From assembly GCF_013374115.1 (NCBI RefSeq), contig NZ_AP022673.1, positions 1,764,501 through 1,828,500 of the forward strand: DNA of 64,000 nucleotides, written 5' to 3'. The position numbers were made by a program, and so were the translations under genes. This DNA comes from Sphingomonas sp. HMP9. GTDB lineage: Bacteria; Pseudomonadota; Alphaproteobacteria; Sphingomonadales; Sphingomonadaceae. Positions 8,660-16,937 of this stretch are shown piece by piece. Within the stretch, counting starts at the first letter, position 1; every line of letters starts with the position of its first letter. Below the pieces are notes generated by a model. That model saw only the letters and a list, made by a program, of their open reading frames with translations, was not told the origin of the DNA and searched no databases.

Positions 8660-8685
8660 CAAAGCCACGCGGGAAGGGGAAAAGC

Positions 8686-9405
8686 TTACTCCGAGTCTAC
8701 CAGAACGATTTCGGCGTCTTCTTGAGCCGTGATCGTCACCGTCTGGCCGCCCTTCAGCGCCGCTCCGTCGCGGGCGGCAAAGGCGTCGTCGCCGATCGTG
8801 ATCGCGCCGGTCGCCGGCACCAGGTACACGTGACGCCCATCGCCGACCGCATAGTCGACGCTGTCGCCGGCCTTCAGCGTCGCCGCCAGCACGCGGGCAT
8901 TCGCACGGATCGGCAACGCATCGCCGTCGCCCTCGAACCCGCTCGCCAGCGTCACGAACTGGCCCGACCGCTCACCCTTCGGAAACGGCTTGGCACCCCA
9001 GCTCGGCGCGCCACCTTTACGCGAGGGCTCGATCCAGATCTGGAAGATCTTCTTCGTCTCGGGCTCCAGATTATACTCGGCATGGCGCACGCCGGTGCCG
9101 GCGCTCATCACCTGGACGTCGCCCGCCTCGGTCCGCCCCTTGTTGCCAAGCGAGTCCTGATGCGTGATCGCGCCGCTGCGGACATAGGTGATGATCTCCA
9201 TGTCCTGATGCGGATGCGGCGGAAAGCCCGAGTTCGCTGCGATCTGGTCATCGTTCCACACACGGATCGCCCCCCAGCCCATCCGGGCCGGATCATAATA
9301 GTTCGCAAACGAGAAATGGTGCCGCGCATTCAGCCAGCCATGATCGGCATGGCCAAGGCTCTCGAAGGGGCGGCGGTCGACGGTGTTCAAGGTTGTGGTC
9401 GTCAT
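8686..9405 (-). CDS. Pirin family protein
   Basis: A 239-residue bicupin. The N-terminal cupin holds the pirin metal-binding set: FPPHPHQDMEIITYV gives two histidines and a glutamate, and a further His lies in SAGTGVRHAEYN. These bind Fe(II) in known pirins, some of which have quercetinase activity while others are redox-responsive co-regulators. The ATG at 9405 opens MTTTTLNTVDRRPFESLG; the upstream open frame runs through a palindromic repeat and is not coding. It is divergent from a LysR regulator and points toward wrbA, so LysR-pirin-WrbA is probably an electrophile/oxidative-stress locus. Confidence 0.93.
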   Translation of the reverse strand: MTTTTLNTVDRRPFESLGHADHGWLNARHHFSFANYYDPARMGWGAIRVWNDDQIAANSGFPPHPHQDMEIITYVRSGAITHQDSLGNKGRTEAGDVQVMSAGTGVRHAEYNLEPETKKIFQIWIEPSRKGGAPSWGAKPFPKGERSGQFVTLASGFEGDGDALPIRANARVLAATLKAGDSVDYAVGDGRHVYLVPATGAITIGDDAFAARDGAALKGGQTVTITAQEDAEIVLVDSE

Positions 9406-9537
9406 GAGATGTCTCCACTGGTTGAACCCAAGATAGGCGCTGCGATTACCCCGTAAATAGAAACGCTGGAAACCGATCGTTTCGGTGACTATCGTGAGTT
9501 CGAGTTTACGGGCGATACCGATATTCGGTTTGCTGCA

Positions 9538-9662
9538 ATCCTCCCCCGCCAGGGGGAGGTGGCGCCACCGGCGACGGAGGGGGAGGACACGGAGCAGACG
9601 TGGGCTCTTACCTCCCCCTCCGACTGGCAAGTGCCAGCCACCTCCCCCTGGCGGGGGAGGAT
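9538..9662. repeat. 125-bp dispersed palindromic repeat, copy 1
   Basis: The repeat begins ATCCTCCCCCGCCAGGGG and ends with the inverse complement; an inner inverted pair (GACGGAGGGGGAGGA / CCTCCCCCTCCG) makes a nested palindrome. Similar units of 123-125 bp occur at 12608-12732 and 46850-46972. It fills much of the 305-bp space between the divergent pirin and lysR genes, so it must sit within or beside their promoters. Confidence 0.8.
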
Positions 9663-9710
9663 TGCGGAAATTGACCATCTGCACAGCCTGGTCCTGTCGG
9701 AGACCCCCTT

Positions 9711-10616
9711 ATGCGCCTGCCCGATCTCGAAGCCTGGGCGATCTTCGCCAGCGTCGTCGAGCACCGTTCCTTCAGCGCCGCCGCCGACGCGGTCGGGCTC
9801 AGCAAGGCGACCGTATCGAAGGCGATCACCCGGCTCGAAGCGCATCTCGGCCAGTCGCTCTTCCACCGCACCTCACGCCGCCTCGCGCTCACCGAAGCCG
9901 GCAAACCGCTCGCCGAACACGCCGCCCGCATTCTCGCCGAAGCCCGCGCCGCGGAAGAATCCGCGCACGACGCCGCCAGCGCGCATACCGGCCGGGTCCG
10001 CCTCGCCGCGCCGATGAGCTTCGGCGTCACCAATGTCGCCCCCATCCTCGCCGAGTTCCTCGTCGCGCACCCCGGTATCGAGGTCGATTTCCACCTGTCC
10101 GATGCCCGCGTCGACATCGTCGCGGAAGGCTTCGACATCGCGCTACGGATCGCCGAACTCCCCGACAGCTCGCTGCGCGCCCGCCGCCTATGCAGCATCC
10201 AGGCGCATACCGTCGCCGCCCCAAGCTATCTCGCCAGACACGGCACCCCGACGCACCCGGCGCAACTCGGCGAGCATCAGCTGGTCGGCTATTCGAACGT
10301 GATCGGCCCGTGGCGCTTCCACGGCCCCGGCGGCGCCGATGTCTCGGTGCGCCTCCAGGGACAGCTCACCGCCAACAGCGGCGAAGCGATCGTCCCCGCA
10401 TTGATCGCCGGCCTCGGCATCGCCCGCCTCCCCGACTTCATCGTCGACCGGCATATCGCGTCGGGCGCGCTCGTCACGATCCTCGAAGACTGGGCGCCCG
10501 CCAAGATCGGCCTGCATCTTCTCACACCGCCGAGCCCGCTTCGCCCGGCCCGCGTCGAGGCACTGATCGACTTCCTCGCCGCGCGGCTTCGCGATCCGAA
10601 CGGCGGGCAAGCCTAA
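9711..10616 (+). CDS. LysR-family transcriptional regulator
   Basis: A 301-residue LysR protein of normal length. The winged helix-turn-helix occupies residues 1-60 (FSAAADAVGLSKATVSKAI, then HLGQSLFHRTSRRLALTEAG), and a periplasmic-binding-like effector domain follows from about residue 90. The ATG at 9711 has GGAGA about ten bases upstream. It is divergent from the pirin gene, which is the usual arrangement for a LysR factor and its target; pirin (and originally wrbA) are the likely regulated genes. The inducer cannot be told from sequence; quinones or other electrophiles would fit the context. Confidence 0.93.
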   Translation: MRLPDLEAWAIFASVVEHRSFSAAADAVGLSKATVSKAITRLEAHLGQSLFHRTSRRLALTEAGKPLAEHAARILAEARAAEESAHDAASAHTGRVRLAAPMSFGVTNVAPILAEFLVAHPGIEVDFHLSDARVDIVAEGFDIALRIAELPDSSLRARRLCSIQAHTVAAPSYLARHGTPTHPAQLGEHQLVGYSNVIGPWRFHGPGGADVSVRLQGQLTANSGEAIVPALIAGLGIARLPDFIVDRHIASGALVTILEDWAPAKIGLHLLTPPSPLRPARVEALIDFLAARLRDPNGGQA

Positions 10617-10870
10617 AGCGGCGACCTTGCGCAAAACCGGGTCGGATGCCATGTAAGGCTCTGGATAGCCGCTCGAGTTTGCACCGCAGCGCCGTCCCAA
10701 CGACACCCGATACCGGGATGAGGACTTTGAGCAGCGGCCGCGCTCAGTCGGTAGTTCGTGTATCGATTCCGTGATTTCCGCGTGGCTGACCCGACAATCC
10801 GGTTATGGATTCTCGTCGTCCCCGGCCTGTGTCGGGACAGCGGACCATGCCGAAACGAAGAGGCATGATC

Positions 10871-12583
10871 ATGCGGCCAGACGCCAACGACAAGATTTCC
10901 CCAGGATCCTCGACCGGCGTTACCCGTCGCGGCCTGCTCGGCTCGGCGATCGTCGCGGGCGGCGCAGCGGCGTTGCCGATCGCGCACGCCGACGCCGCGA
11001 CGACCGAGCGGACGGTCGACGTCCTCTTGATCGGCGGCGGCATCATGAGCGCCACCCTCGCGGTGCTGCTGCGCGAGCTCGAGCCGACTTGGACGATCGA
11101 GATGGTCGAACGGCTCGACAAGGTCGCCGATGAAAGCTCGAACGGCTGGAACAACGCCGGCACCGGCCACTCCGCGCTGTGCGAACTGAACTACACGCCG
11201 GTCAACGCCGCCGATGGCAAGGTCGAGATCGCCAAGGCGGTCGAGATCAACGAGCAGTTCCAGGTTACCCGCCAGTTCCTGAGCCATCAGGTCGATAGCG
11301 GCATCCTTGCCAATCCGCGCTCGTTCATCAACTCGACGCCGCACATGAACCTGGTGTGGGGCGATGCCAATGTCGCCTTCCTGCAAAAGCGCCACGCCGC
11401 ACTCCAGGCGAGCCCGCTGTTTTCCGGCATGGAATTCACCACCGACCCAAAGCAGATCTCGCAGTGGGTGCCGGTGATGATGGAGGGGCGTGCGCCCGGC
11501 ACGAAGCTCGCCGCGACGCGCTCCCCGCTTGGCACCGATTGCGACTGGGGCGAGGTCACGCGGCAATATATCGCGTCGCTCAACAAGCAGGACAATTTCA
11601 CGCTGACCACCGGCCATGAGGTCCGCTCGCTCGAACGCGAGACGATCGGCGGCAAGAAGGCGCGCTGGCGTGTCACCGCGCGCGACATGAAGACCGACGA
11701 GAAGCAGGTCATCAAGGCGCGCTTCGTGTTCGCCGGCGCCGGCGGCGGCGCGCTGCCGATCCTGCAAAAGTCCGGCATCCCCGAGGCCGACGACTATGCC
11801 GGCTTCCCGGTCGGCGGCTCGTTCCTGGTCGCGGACAAGCCCGGGATCACGCACCGCCATCTCGCCAAGGTCTATGGCAAGGCCGCGGTCGGTTCGCCGC
11901 CCATGTCCGTGCCGCACCTCGACACGCGGTTCCTCGACGGCAAGCAGGCGCTGCTGTTCGGTCCGTTCGCGACCTTCTCGACCAAGTTCCTGAAGGAAGG
12001 CTCGTATTTCGATCTTCCGGCATCCGTGACGCTCGACAATTTCCGGCCGATGCTCGCGGTCGGCTGGGACGATTTCGACCTGGTCGAATATCTCGCCGGA
12101 CAGCTCATCATGTCCGACAGCGACCGGCTGGACGCCCTGCGCGAATATTTCCCCGGCGCGAAGGACGGCGACTGGCGGCTGTGGCAGGCAGGCCAGCGCG
12201 TCCAGATCATCAAGCGCGATCCGGAAAAGGGCGGCGTATTGCGGCTCGGCACCGAGATCGTCGCGTCGAAGGACGGCTCGATCGCCGCGCTGCTCGGCGC
12301 CTCGCCGGGTGCCTCGACCGCCCCGTCGATCATGCTCAACCTGCTGAAGAAGGTGTTCCCGAACCATCTGGCAACGGCCGGGTGGCAGGCGAAGATCCGC
12401 GAGATCGTGCCGACCTACGGCGTGATGCTGAACGAGACCCCGGACGTCCTTGCCGAGCATTGGGCATCGACCGCCGACACGCTGCAACTCGCCATCCCCT
12501 CGCCGACTGTCGGCGTCGCAGCCGGGCCGCGCCCCGCGGCCATGCGCGTCAAGCCAGACCGCAGCCCCGACCTGGCGCTGTAA
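10871..12583 (+). CDS. mqo: Malate:quinone oxidoreductase with twin-arginine-like leader
   Basis: A 570-residue FAD enzyme that oxidises malate to oxaloacetate and passes electrons to quinone. The FAD loop [16 protein letters not shown] (about residue 55) and the Mqo signatures [20 protein letters not shown] and [19 protein letters not shown] are present and complete to the C-terminus. The N-terminus is unusual: [19 protein letters not shown] followed by AHADAA looks like a Tat signal with an Ala-x-Ala cleavage site, whereas classical Mqo is a cytoplasmic-side peripheral protein. The ATG at 10871 is seven bases after AGAGG; an in-frame ATG at 10865 is too close. It stands alone, followed by a palindromic repeat. 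Confidence 0.93.
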   Translation: MRPDANDKISPGSSTGVTRRGLLGSAIVAGGAAALPIAHADAATTERTVDVLLIGGGIMSATLAVLLRELEPTWTIEMVERLDKVADESSNGWNNAGTGHSALCELNYTPVNAADGKVEIAKAVEINEQFQVTRQFLSHQVDSGILANPRSFINSTPHMNLVWGDANVAFLQKRHAALQASPLFSGMEFTTDPKQISQWVPVMMEGRAPGTKLAATRSPLGTDCDWGEVTRQYIASLNKQDNFTLTTGHEVRSLERETIGGKKARWRVTARDMKTDEKQVIKARFVFAGAGGGALPILQKSGIPEADDYAGFPVGGSFLVADKPGITHRHLAKVYGKAAVGSPPMSVPHLDTRFLDGKQALLFGPFATFSTKFLKEGSYFDLPASVTLDNFRPMLAVGWDDFDLVEYLAGQLIMSDSDRLDALREYFPGAKDGDWRLWQAGQRVQIIKRDPEKGGVLRLGTEIVASKDGSIAALLGASPGASTAPSIMLNLLKKVFPNHLATAGWQAKIREIVPTYGVMLNETPDVLAEHWASTADTLQLAIPSPTVGVAAGPRPAAMRVKPDRSPDLAL

Positions 12584-12607
12584 GCCAGACCCAGCATCAC
12601 CTCACAA

Positions 12608-12732
12608 ATCCTCCCCCGCCAGGGGGAGGTGTCAGGCACTTGCCTGACGGAGGGGGCGGTCGGCGGTAACCGCCGTTCCGTGTCCTCCCCCTCCGTCACC
12701 TTCGGCGACACCTCCCCCTGGCGGGGGAGGAT
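12608..12732. repeat. 125-bp dispersed palindromic repeat, copy 2
   Basis: The outer arms are the same as in the copy at 9538-9662; the centre differs but keeps the inner inverted pair. It lies just downstream of mqo and could act as its transcript end. The rest of the 390-bp gap to the next gene (12733-12973) holds no gene I can support and should contain the promoter of the exporter gene. Confidence 0.8.
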
Positions 12733-12973
12733 CAGCCGCCGCAAAACCCGGAACGCACCTTAAGTCCTTGGAACGGCTGTCCTACGCACCGACGATCTGC
12801 CACGGTCGATCGATGAGCGATCCGACCGTCCAAACCCCGCAACGCCAAACCGGCCACGAACTGCCAGCGTCCAGCGATCGAACGCGACCTGCAAACATTC
12901 TCCCAGCGTCTATACTTTCTATACTTCACTCGGTTTCGCCTCGTACGGCGCCCGCCCGGCGGCCCGCATCCGC

Positions 12974-14065
12974 ATGAACCGGCTGGCCCCCGACGCGGAC
13001 GATTCGCGCTTTATTCGCCGCGTACTCCTGATCATCGTGATCGTCGCGGTCACCGCCGCACTCTACAAGGCGGGCAATCTCCTGATCCTCGCCTTCGGCT
13101 CGATGCTCGGGGCCATCGTCATCCACGCGATCGCCGATCTCTACCACGACCATCTCCGCGTACCGCGCAAGCCGGCGCTCGGTCTTGGCATCGCGACCGT
13201 GCTGGGCGTCATCGCCTTCCTCGTATGGTTGTTCGGCGTGCAGTTCCGCAGCCAGGTCAATGTGCTGATCGCCCAGACGCCGGCGTTGCTCGACCAACTT
13301 GCCGCGTATCTCTCGCAAAGCGCGGTCGGCGCAAAGCTCGTCGACGCGGTGCAACAGGCCTATGCCGGGTCGAAGGTCGCGCAGGACGTCGGCGGCCTGG
13401 TGACCGGCGCCGGCGAACTCGTGCTCAACTGCCTGTTGCTGCTGGTCGGCGCGCTGTTCTTCGCGGCCAACCCCAAGGTGTACGAGCGCGGCTTCCTGTT
13501 GCTCGTCCCGCGTTCGAAGCGGGCCGCGGTGGAGGATGCGCTGTTCGACGTCGGCTCGACGCTCCGGCTGTGGCTGGGCTCGTCGCTGATCCTCATGACG
13601 ACGATGGGCATTCTCGTCGGCGTCGGGCTCTGGCTGTCGAACGTGCCCAGCGCCGCCGCGCTCGGGCTGCTCGCCGGACTATCCGAGTTCATTCCGTATA
13701 TCGGCCCGACCGCGGCGATGATCCCCGCACTCGGCCTTGCCGCGACGCAGGGGACGTCGTCGATCGTCGGCACGCTCGTCACCTATGCTGTCGTGCGGCT
13801 GGTGCAGACCAATTTCATCACGCCGTACGTGCAGAACCGCGTGATCTCGATCCCGCCGGCGATCACGGTCTTCGCGATCATCGGTATCGGCACGATCTTC
13901 GGCCTGTTCGGACTGTTCTTCTCCGCCGCGCTGCTGGTCGTGATCTTCACGCTCGTCCGCAGCCTGTATCTGCGCGAAGTTCTCGGCGAGGATATCCCCA
14001 AGACCGTCCACCGGACGTTGCTCGGGCCAGACCTGAAACCGCGCCCTCCGGCCGAAGATTTGTAA
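12974..14065 (+). CDS. AI-2E/PerM-family membrane transporter
   Basis: A 363-residue inner-membrane protein with paired hydrophobic segments near the N-terminus (about residues 16-60 and 70-90), a soluble middle portion (ALLDQLAAYLSQS region) and four to five further helices. The conserved loop EFIPYIGPTAAMIPA and the C-terminal TNFITPYVQNRVISIPPAI identify the AI-2E transporter (PF01594) family. Members export autoinducer-2 or act as Na+/H+ antiporters; the substrate here is unknown. Upstream is a repeat-containing gap; downstream, ctrA begins after its own promoter region. Confidence 0.9.
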   Translation: MNRLAPDADDSRFIRRVLLIIVIVAVTAALYKAGNLLILAFGSMLGAIVIHAIADLYHDHLRVPRKPALGLGIATVLGVIAFLVWLFGVQFRSQVNVLIAQTPALLDQLAAYLSQSAVGAKLVDAVQQAYAGSKVAQDVGGLVTGAGELVLNCLLLLVGALFFAANPKVYERGFLLLVPRSKRAAVEDALFDVGSTLRLWLGSSLILMTTMGILVGVGLWLSNVPSAAALGLLAGLSEFIPYIGPTAAMIPALGLAATQGTSSIVGTLVTYAVVRLVQTNFITPYVQNRVISIPPAITVFAIIGIGTIFGLFGLFFSAALLVVIFTLVRSLYLREVLGEDIPKTVHRTLLGPDLKPRPPAEDL

Positions 14066-14112
14066 GGAAATCAACCGCTCGCGGACAATCCTGCCGATTC
14101 GTCGCGTCAACC

Positions 14113-14128
14113 TTAGTCCGAAATTAAC
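14113..14128 (+). promoter_or_regulatory. Candidate CtrA box upstream of ctrA
   Basis: TTAG, seven bases, TTAAC: one mismatch to the CtrA consensus TTAA-N7-TTAAC, about 90 bp before the ctrA start. A GATTC (GANTC) site for CcrM-type methylation lies at 14096-14100. Autoregulation plus methylation control is the known Caulobacter pattern; here it is inferred from the motifs only. Confidence 0.5.
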
Positions 14129-14217
14129 CTTTTGCCTTCAGATGTTGTGTGGTTAATGAATAGAAGTCGAGCGGCTGGCATGGGGTGTCGGACGGTCTCG
14201 CGAAGAGGGGACGACGC

Positions 14218-14919
14218 ATGCGAGTGCTGCTGATCGAGGACGAGCCGACCACGGCCAAGGCTATCGAGCTGATGCTGACGACCGAAGGGTTCAACGTCTA
14301 CATCACCGATCTCGGGGAAGAGGGCCTCGATCTGGGCAAGCTGTATGATTACGACATCATCCTGCTCGACCTGAACTTGCCCGACATGCACGGCTATGAC
14401 GTGCTGAAGCGCCTGCGCGTCGCCCGTGTCGCGACGCCGGTGCTGATCCTGTCGGGCGTCAACGAGATGGACTCGAAGGTCCGCAGTTTCGGCTTCGGAG
14501 CCGACGACTACGTCACCAAGCCGTTCCACCGCGAGGAACTGATCGCGCGTATCCACGCCGTCGTCCGCCGCTCGAAGGGGCATAGCCAGTCGGTCATCCG
14601 CACCGGCAAGCTCGCCGTCAATCTCGACGCGAAGACGGTCGAAGTCGGCGGCAGCCGCGTCCACCTGACCGGCAAGGAATATGCGATGCTGGAGCTGCTT
14701 TCGCTCCGCAAGGGCACGACCCTCACCAAGGAAATGTTCCTCAACCATCTCTACGGCGGGATGGACGAGCCCGAATTGAAGATCATCGACGTGTTCATCT
14801 GCAAGCTCCGCAAGAAGCTCAGCCTGGCGTGCGATGGCGAGAATTACATCGAGACCGTCTGGGGTCGCGGCTATGTGCTGCGTGAGCCCGACGAGGTGCT
14901 CGAAGCCCAGGTCGCGTAA
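14218..14919 (+). CDS. ctrA: Cell-cycle response regulator CtrA
   Basis: A 233-residue OmpR-type response regulator, the standard CtrA length. The receiver has the acidic pair E8/D9, phosphoacceptor D51 ([13 protein letters not shown]) and K101 ([11 protein letters not shown]); the winged-helix domain spans about 128-228, with the recognition region [27 protein letters not shown] characteristic of CtrA. CtrA is phosphorylated through the CckA-ChpT relay and controls division, flagella, pili and, in Caulobacter, replication initiation. The ATG at 14218 has AGAGGGG upstream. A CtrA-like box and a GANTC site lie in its promoter. The cpa pilus genes 13 kb downstream are the kind of target it controls in relatives. 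Confidence 0.96.
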   Translation: MRVLLIEDEPTTAKAIELMLTTEGFNVYITDLGEEGLDLGKLYDYDIILLDLNLPDMHGYDVLKRLRVARVATPVLILSGVNEMDSKVRSFGFGADDYVTKPFHREELIARIHAVVRRSKGHSQSVIRTGKLAVNLDAKTVEVGGSRVHLTGKEYAMLELLSLRKGTTLTKEMFLNHLYGGMDEPELKIIDVFICKLRKKLSLACDGENYIETVWGRGYVLREPDEVLEAQVA

Positions 14920-14941
14920 CGCCCCAGTTTCCGGGCGCAGG

Positions 14942-14980
14942 AAGGCCGCGGCATCGGGGGGTGCCGCGGCCTTTCCTATT
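14942..14980 (+). terminator. Terminator after ctrA
   Basis: A 12-bp inverted repeat (14942-14953 with 14962-14973) around an eight-base loop is followed by a T-rich stretch (TTTCCTATTTT). Confidence 0.8.
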
Positions 14981-15050
14981 TTGGGGGGAGCGCCATTTGG
15001 TTGCGCGAACGCCCTGTATAGCCGCGCGCTGCCGTCCTATCTGGGGGGCG

Positions 15051-16136
15051 ATGGCCGCTCCTCCTACCCAGCCGCCGGCGCAGCGCAAGGTGATCCATGT
15101 CGACATGGACGCCTTCTATGCGTCGGTCGAACAGCGCGACGATCCTTCGCTCAAGGGCCGGCCGGTCGCGGTTGGCGGGTCACGCGCGCGTGGCGTCGTG
15201 GCGGCCGCAAGCTACGAGGCGCGCGCGTTCGGCGTCCGCAGCGCGATGCCGTCGGTCACCGCGATCCGTAAATGTCCCGACCTCGTGTTCGTCCCGCCCC
15301 GGTTCGACGTGTACCGCGAAGTCTCGGACCGGATCCGCGCGATCTTCGCGGACTATACCGACCTGATCGAGCCATTGTCGCTCGACGAGGCGTATCTCGA
15401 CGTGACCGAGGATATTCGCGGGCTCGGCACCGCGGCGGCCATCGCGGAGGAAATCCGCGCGCGGATCAAGGCGGATACCGGGCTCACCGCCTCCGCCGGC
15501 GTCAGCTACAACAAGTTCATCGCCAAGCTCGCGTCGGATCAGAACAAGCCCGACGGCATCTGCATCATCACGCCCAAGCGTGGTGCGGCGTTCGTCCAGT
15601 CGCTGCCCGTCAAACGCTTCCACGGTGTCGGGCCGGTGACCGCGCAGAAGATGGAACGGCTCGGCATCCTCACCGGCGCCGACCTCTACGGCATGACGCT
15701 CGCGTTCCTGCAGGCGCATTTCGGCAGCTATGCGGACTATCTCTACGGCGCGGCGCGCGGCATCGATCACCGGCCGGTGCGCGTCAACCGCGCCGCCAAG
15801 TCGGTCGGTGCGGAACGGACGTTCGAGACGAACCTGACCGCGGCGGAGGATCTGCGCGCGGCGCTGCACCGGGTGGCGGATGCGGCATGGGTGCGGATCG
15901 AACGGCACGGTACGCGCGGCCGCACGATCACGCTCAAGCTACGCCACGCGGACTTCCGCACGATCACGCGCGCTCGGTCCTCGCAGACGCCGGTGACCGA
16001 CAAGGCCGCATTCCTGGCGGCAGGTCTCGACCTGCTGATGGCGCAACTGCCGGTACCCGACGGCGTGCGCCTGTTGGGCCTTACTTTGTCAGGCATCATG
16101 GGCGAAGATGACGAGGTTCAGCCAAGCCTGTTGTAG
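15051..16136 (+). CDS. dinB: DNA polymerase IV
   Basis: A 361-residue Y-family translesion polymerase. Catalytic carboxylates sit in HVDMDAFYASVE and in PLSLDEAYLDVTE; the finger motif AAASYEARAFGVRSAMP, thumb (GVGPVTAQKMERLGI) and little-finger domain (about residues 245-350) are complete. The C-terminus QPSLL resembles a beta-clamp binding peptide (QxxLF-like). The ATG at 15051 directly precedes the conserved region; the upstream open frame lacks family similarity. It follows ctrA after a terminator and converges on a histidine-kinase gene. No LexA box is obvious to me. Confidence 0.94.
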   Translation: MAAPPTQPPAQRKVIHVDMDAFYASVEQRDDPSLKGRPVAVGGSRARGVVAAASYEARAFGVRSAMPSVTAIRKCPDLVFVPPRFDVYREVSDRIRAIFADYTDLIEPLSLDEAYLDVTEDIRGLGTAAAIAEEIRARIKADTGLTASAGVSYNKFIAKLASDQNKPDGICIITPKRGAAFVQSLPVKRFHGVGPVTAQKMERLGILTGADLYGMTLAFLQAHFGSYADYLYGAARGIDHRPVRVNRAAKSVGAERTFETNLTAAEDLRAALHRVADAAWVRIERHGTRGRTITLKLRHADFRTITRARSSQTPVTDKAAFLAAGLDLLMAQLPVPDGVRLLGLTLSGIMGEDDEVQPSLL

Positions 16137-16160
16137 GTCTGCTCGGGCCGATCCGAAGGC

Positions 16161-16937
16161 TCAGTCAGCGTCGACGAGCGCGGCATCCGGCGCCAACAGC
16201 GTCAGGATCGCAACCGCGCCCTGCCCTGGCCCTTCGCTTTCCAGGCGCAGCGAACCGTGCATCGCGTTCACCGAATTGGCACACCAGTGCAGCCCAAGCC
16301 CGCCCGACTTGTGCGCTCGCGTGGAGAAGCCGCGGCGGAACAGCGTCGCCGCGACCGCGGGGGTGATTCCCTCGCCATCGTCGCGGATCTCGATCGTCAC
16401 ACGGTCATCGGCCTGCGCGATGGTCGTGACGATCGATCCGCTGCCGGTCCCGCGTGCGACGATCGATTCGGCCGCGTTGGCGAACAGATTGCCGATGACC
16501 TGGCTAAGGATCAGCCGGTTCGCCATGACGAGATTGGGACCCGCCGGAAACCCGAACGCGATCGATGCGCCGTCCAGATAGCGCACGATCGTCGCGTTAC
16601 GCGCGATGATCGTCGTGACGTCGCAAATCTCCAGCGCGGGGCGTTCAAGCGCCGCCTGCTGCTGCTGCCCGATGATCTCCAGCACATGCCCCATCGCCGC
16701 GCGGCCGATGCTGAGTTCGTGGCGGGTCGATTCGCGGTTGGCGGCGTCCTCGTCGATCGCTGCCGTGACGAACGCGGCCAGCTTCTGGCGACGGTCGTCC
16801 GGAACGTCGCCGCGCGCGAGTTCGTCGAGCGCCCGATCGAGCATGCCGCGATCGATCGGTGGCGCCTGCGCGATTTCGCGACTGAGGATCGTACTGATCG
16901 GGTTCAGTGCGTTGCGGACATTGTGCATCACGGCCAT
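16161..16937 (-). CDS. Sensor histidine kinase, catalytic part (frameshifted from 16928-18010)
   Basis: This part carries the phosphoacceptor helix MHNVRNALNPISTIL and a full ATPase domain: N box LSQVIGNLFANAAESI, G1 IRDDGEGITP, G2 FSTRAHKSGGLGLHW. Reading upstream of its first ATG in the same frame gives RTESAMAVMHNVRN, which joins well to the end of the upstream open frame (QSFDLG) if one base is added in the GGG run at 16953-16955. I therefore read it as the C-terminal part of one kinase split by a -1 change, either real or a sequencing error. Translated alone from 16937, it would be a soluble 258-residue kinase core. Confidence 0.75.
   Translation of the reverse strand: MAVMHNVRNALNPISTILSREIAQAPPIDRGMLDRALDELARGDVPDDRRQKLAAFVTAAIDEDAANRESTRHELSIGRAAMGHVLEIIGQQQQAALERPALEICDVTTIIARNATIVRYLDGASIAFGFPAGPNLVMANRLILSQVIGNLFANAAESIVARGTGSGSIVTTIAQADDRVTIEIRDDGEGITPAVAATLFRRGFSTRAHKSGGLGLHWCANSVNAMHGSLRLESEGPGQGAVAILTLLAPDAALVDAD

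Larger units (their letters stand above)
4903..8666. mobile_element. Nested IS island: IS5-like element with an IS110-type copy in each terminal repeat
   Basis: Positions 4903-6272 and 7297-8666 are inverted copies of each other (1,370 bp each). The outermost bases GGCTTTG (4903-4909, mirrored at 8660-8666) and the inner bases TTGCA (6268-6272, mirrored at 7297-7301) join to GGCTTTGTTGCA, a typical IS903-type terminal repeat. An IS110-type element therefore sits inside each end of one IS5-like element. The nine bases outside are AAGCGGGAA on the left and ACGCGGGAA on the right, an 8-of-9 match to a 9-bp target duplication, as expected for IS903-type insertion. The target was a REP-like palindrome between pirin and wrbA. 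Confidence 0.85.

Noticed and set aside
4903..8666. Simple composite transposon with IS110 copies carrying a passenger
   Set aside because: The only passenger is another transposase, and the 9-bp flank and IS903-type end pieces fit insertion of IS110-type copies into a pre-existing IS5-like element better.
10613..12487. Long minus-strand frame opposite mqo
   Set aside because: An antisense shadow: no motifs, biased composition, while mqo on the plus strand is complete.
12768..12977. Small plus-strand frame before the AI-2E-type gene
   Set aside because: No ribosome site, no recognisable pattern, and it overlaps the next start; composition is that of intergenic DNA.
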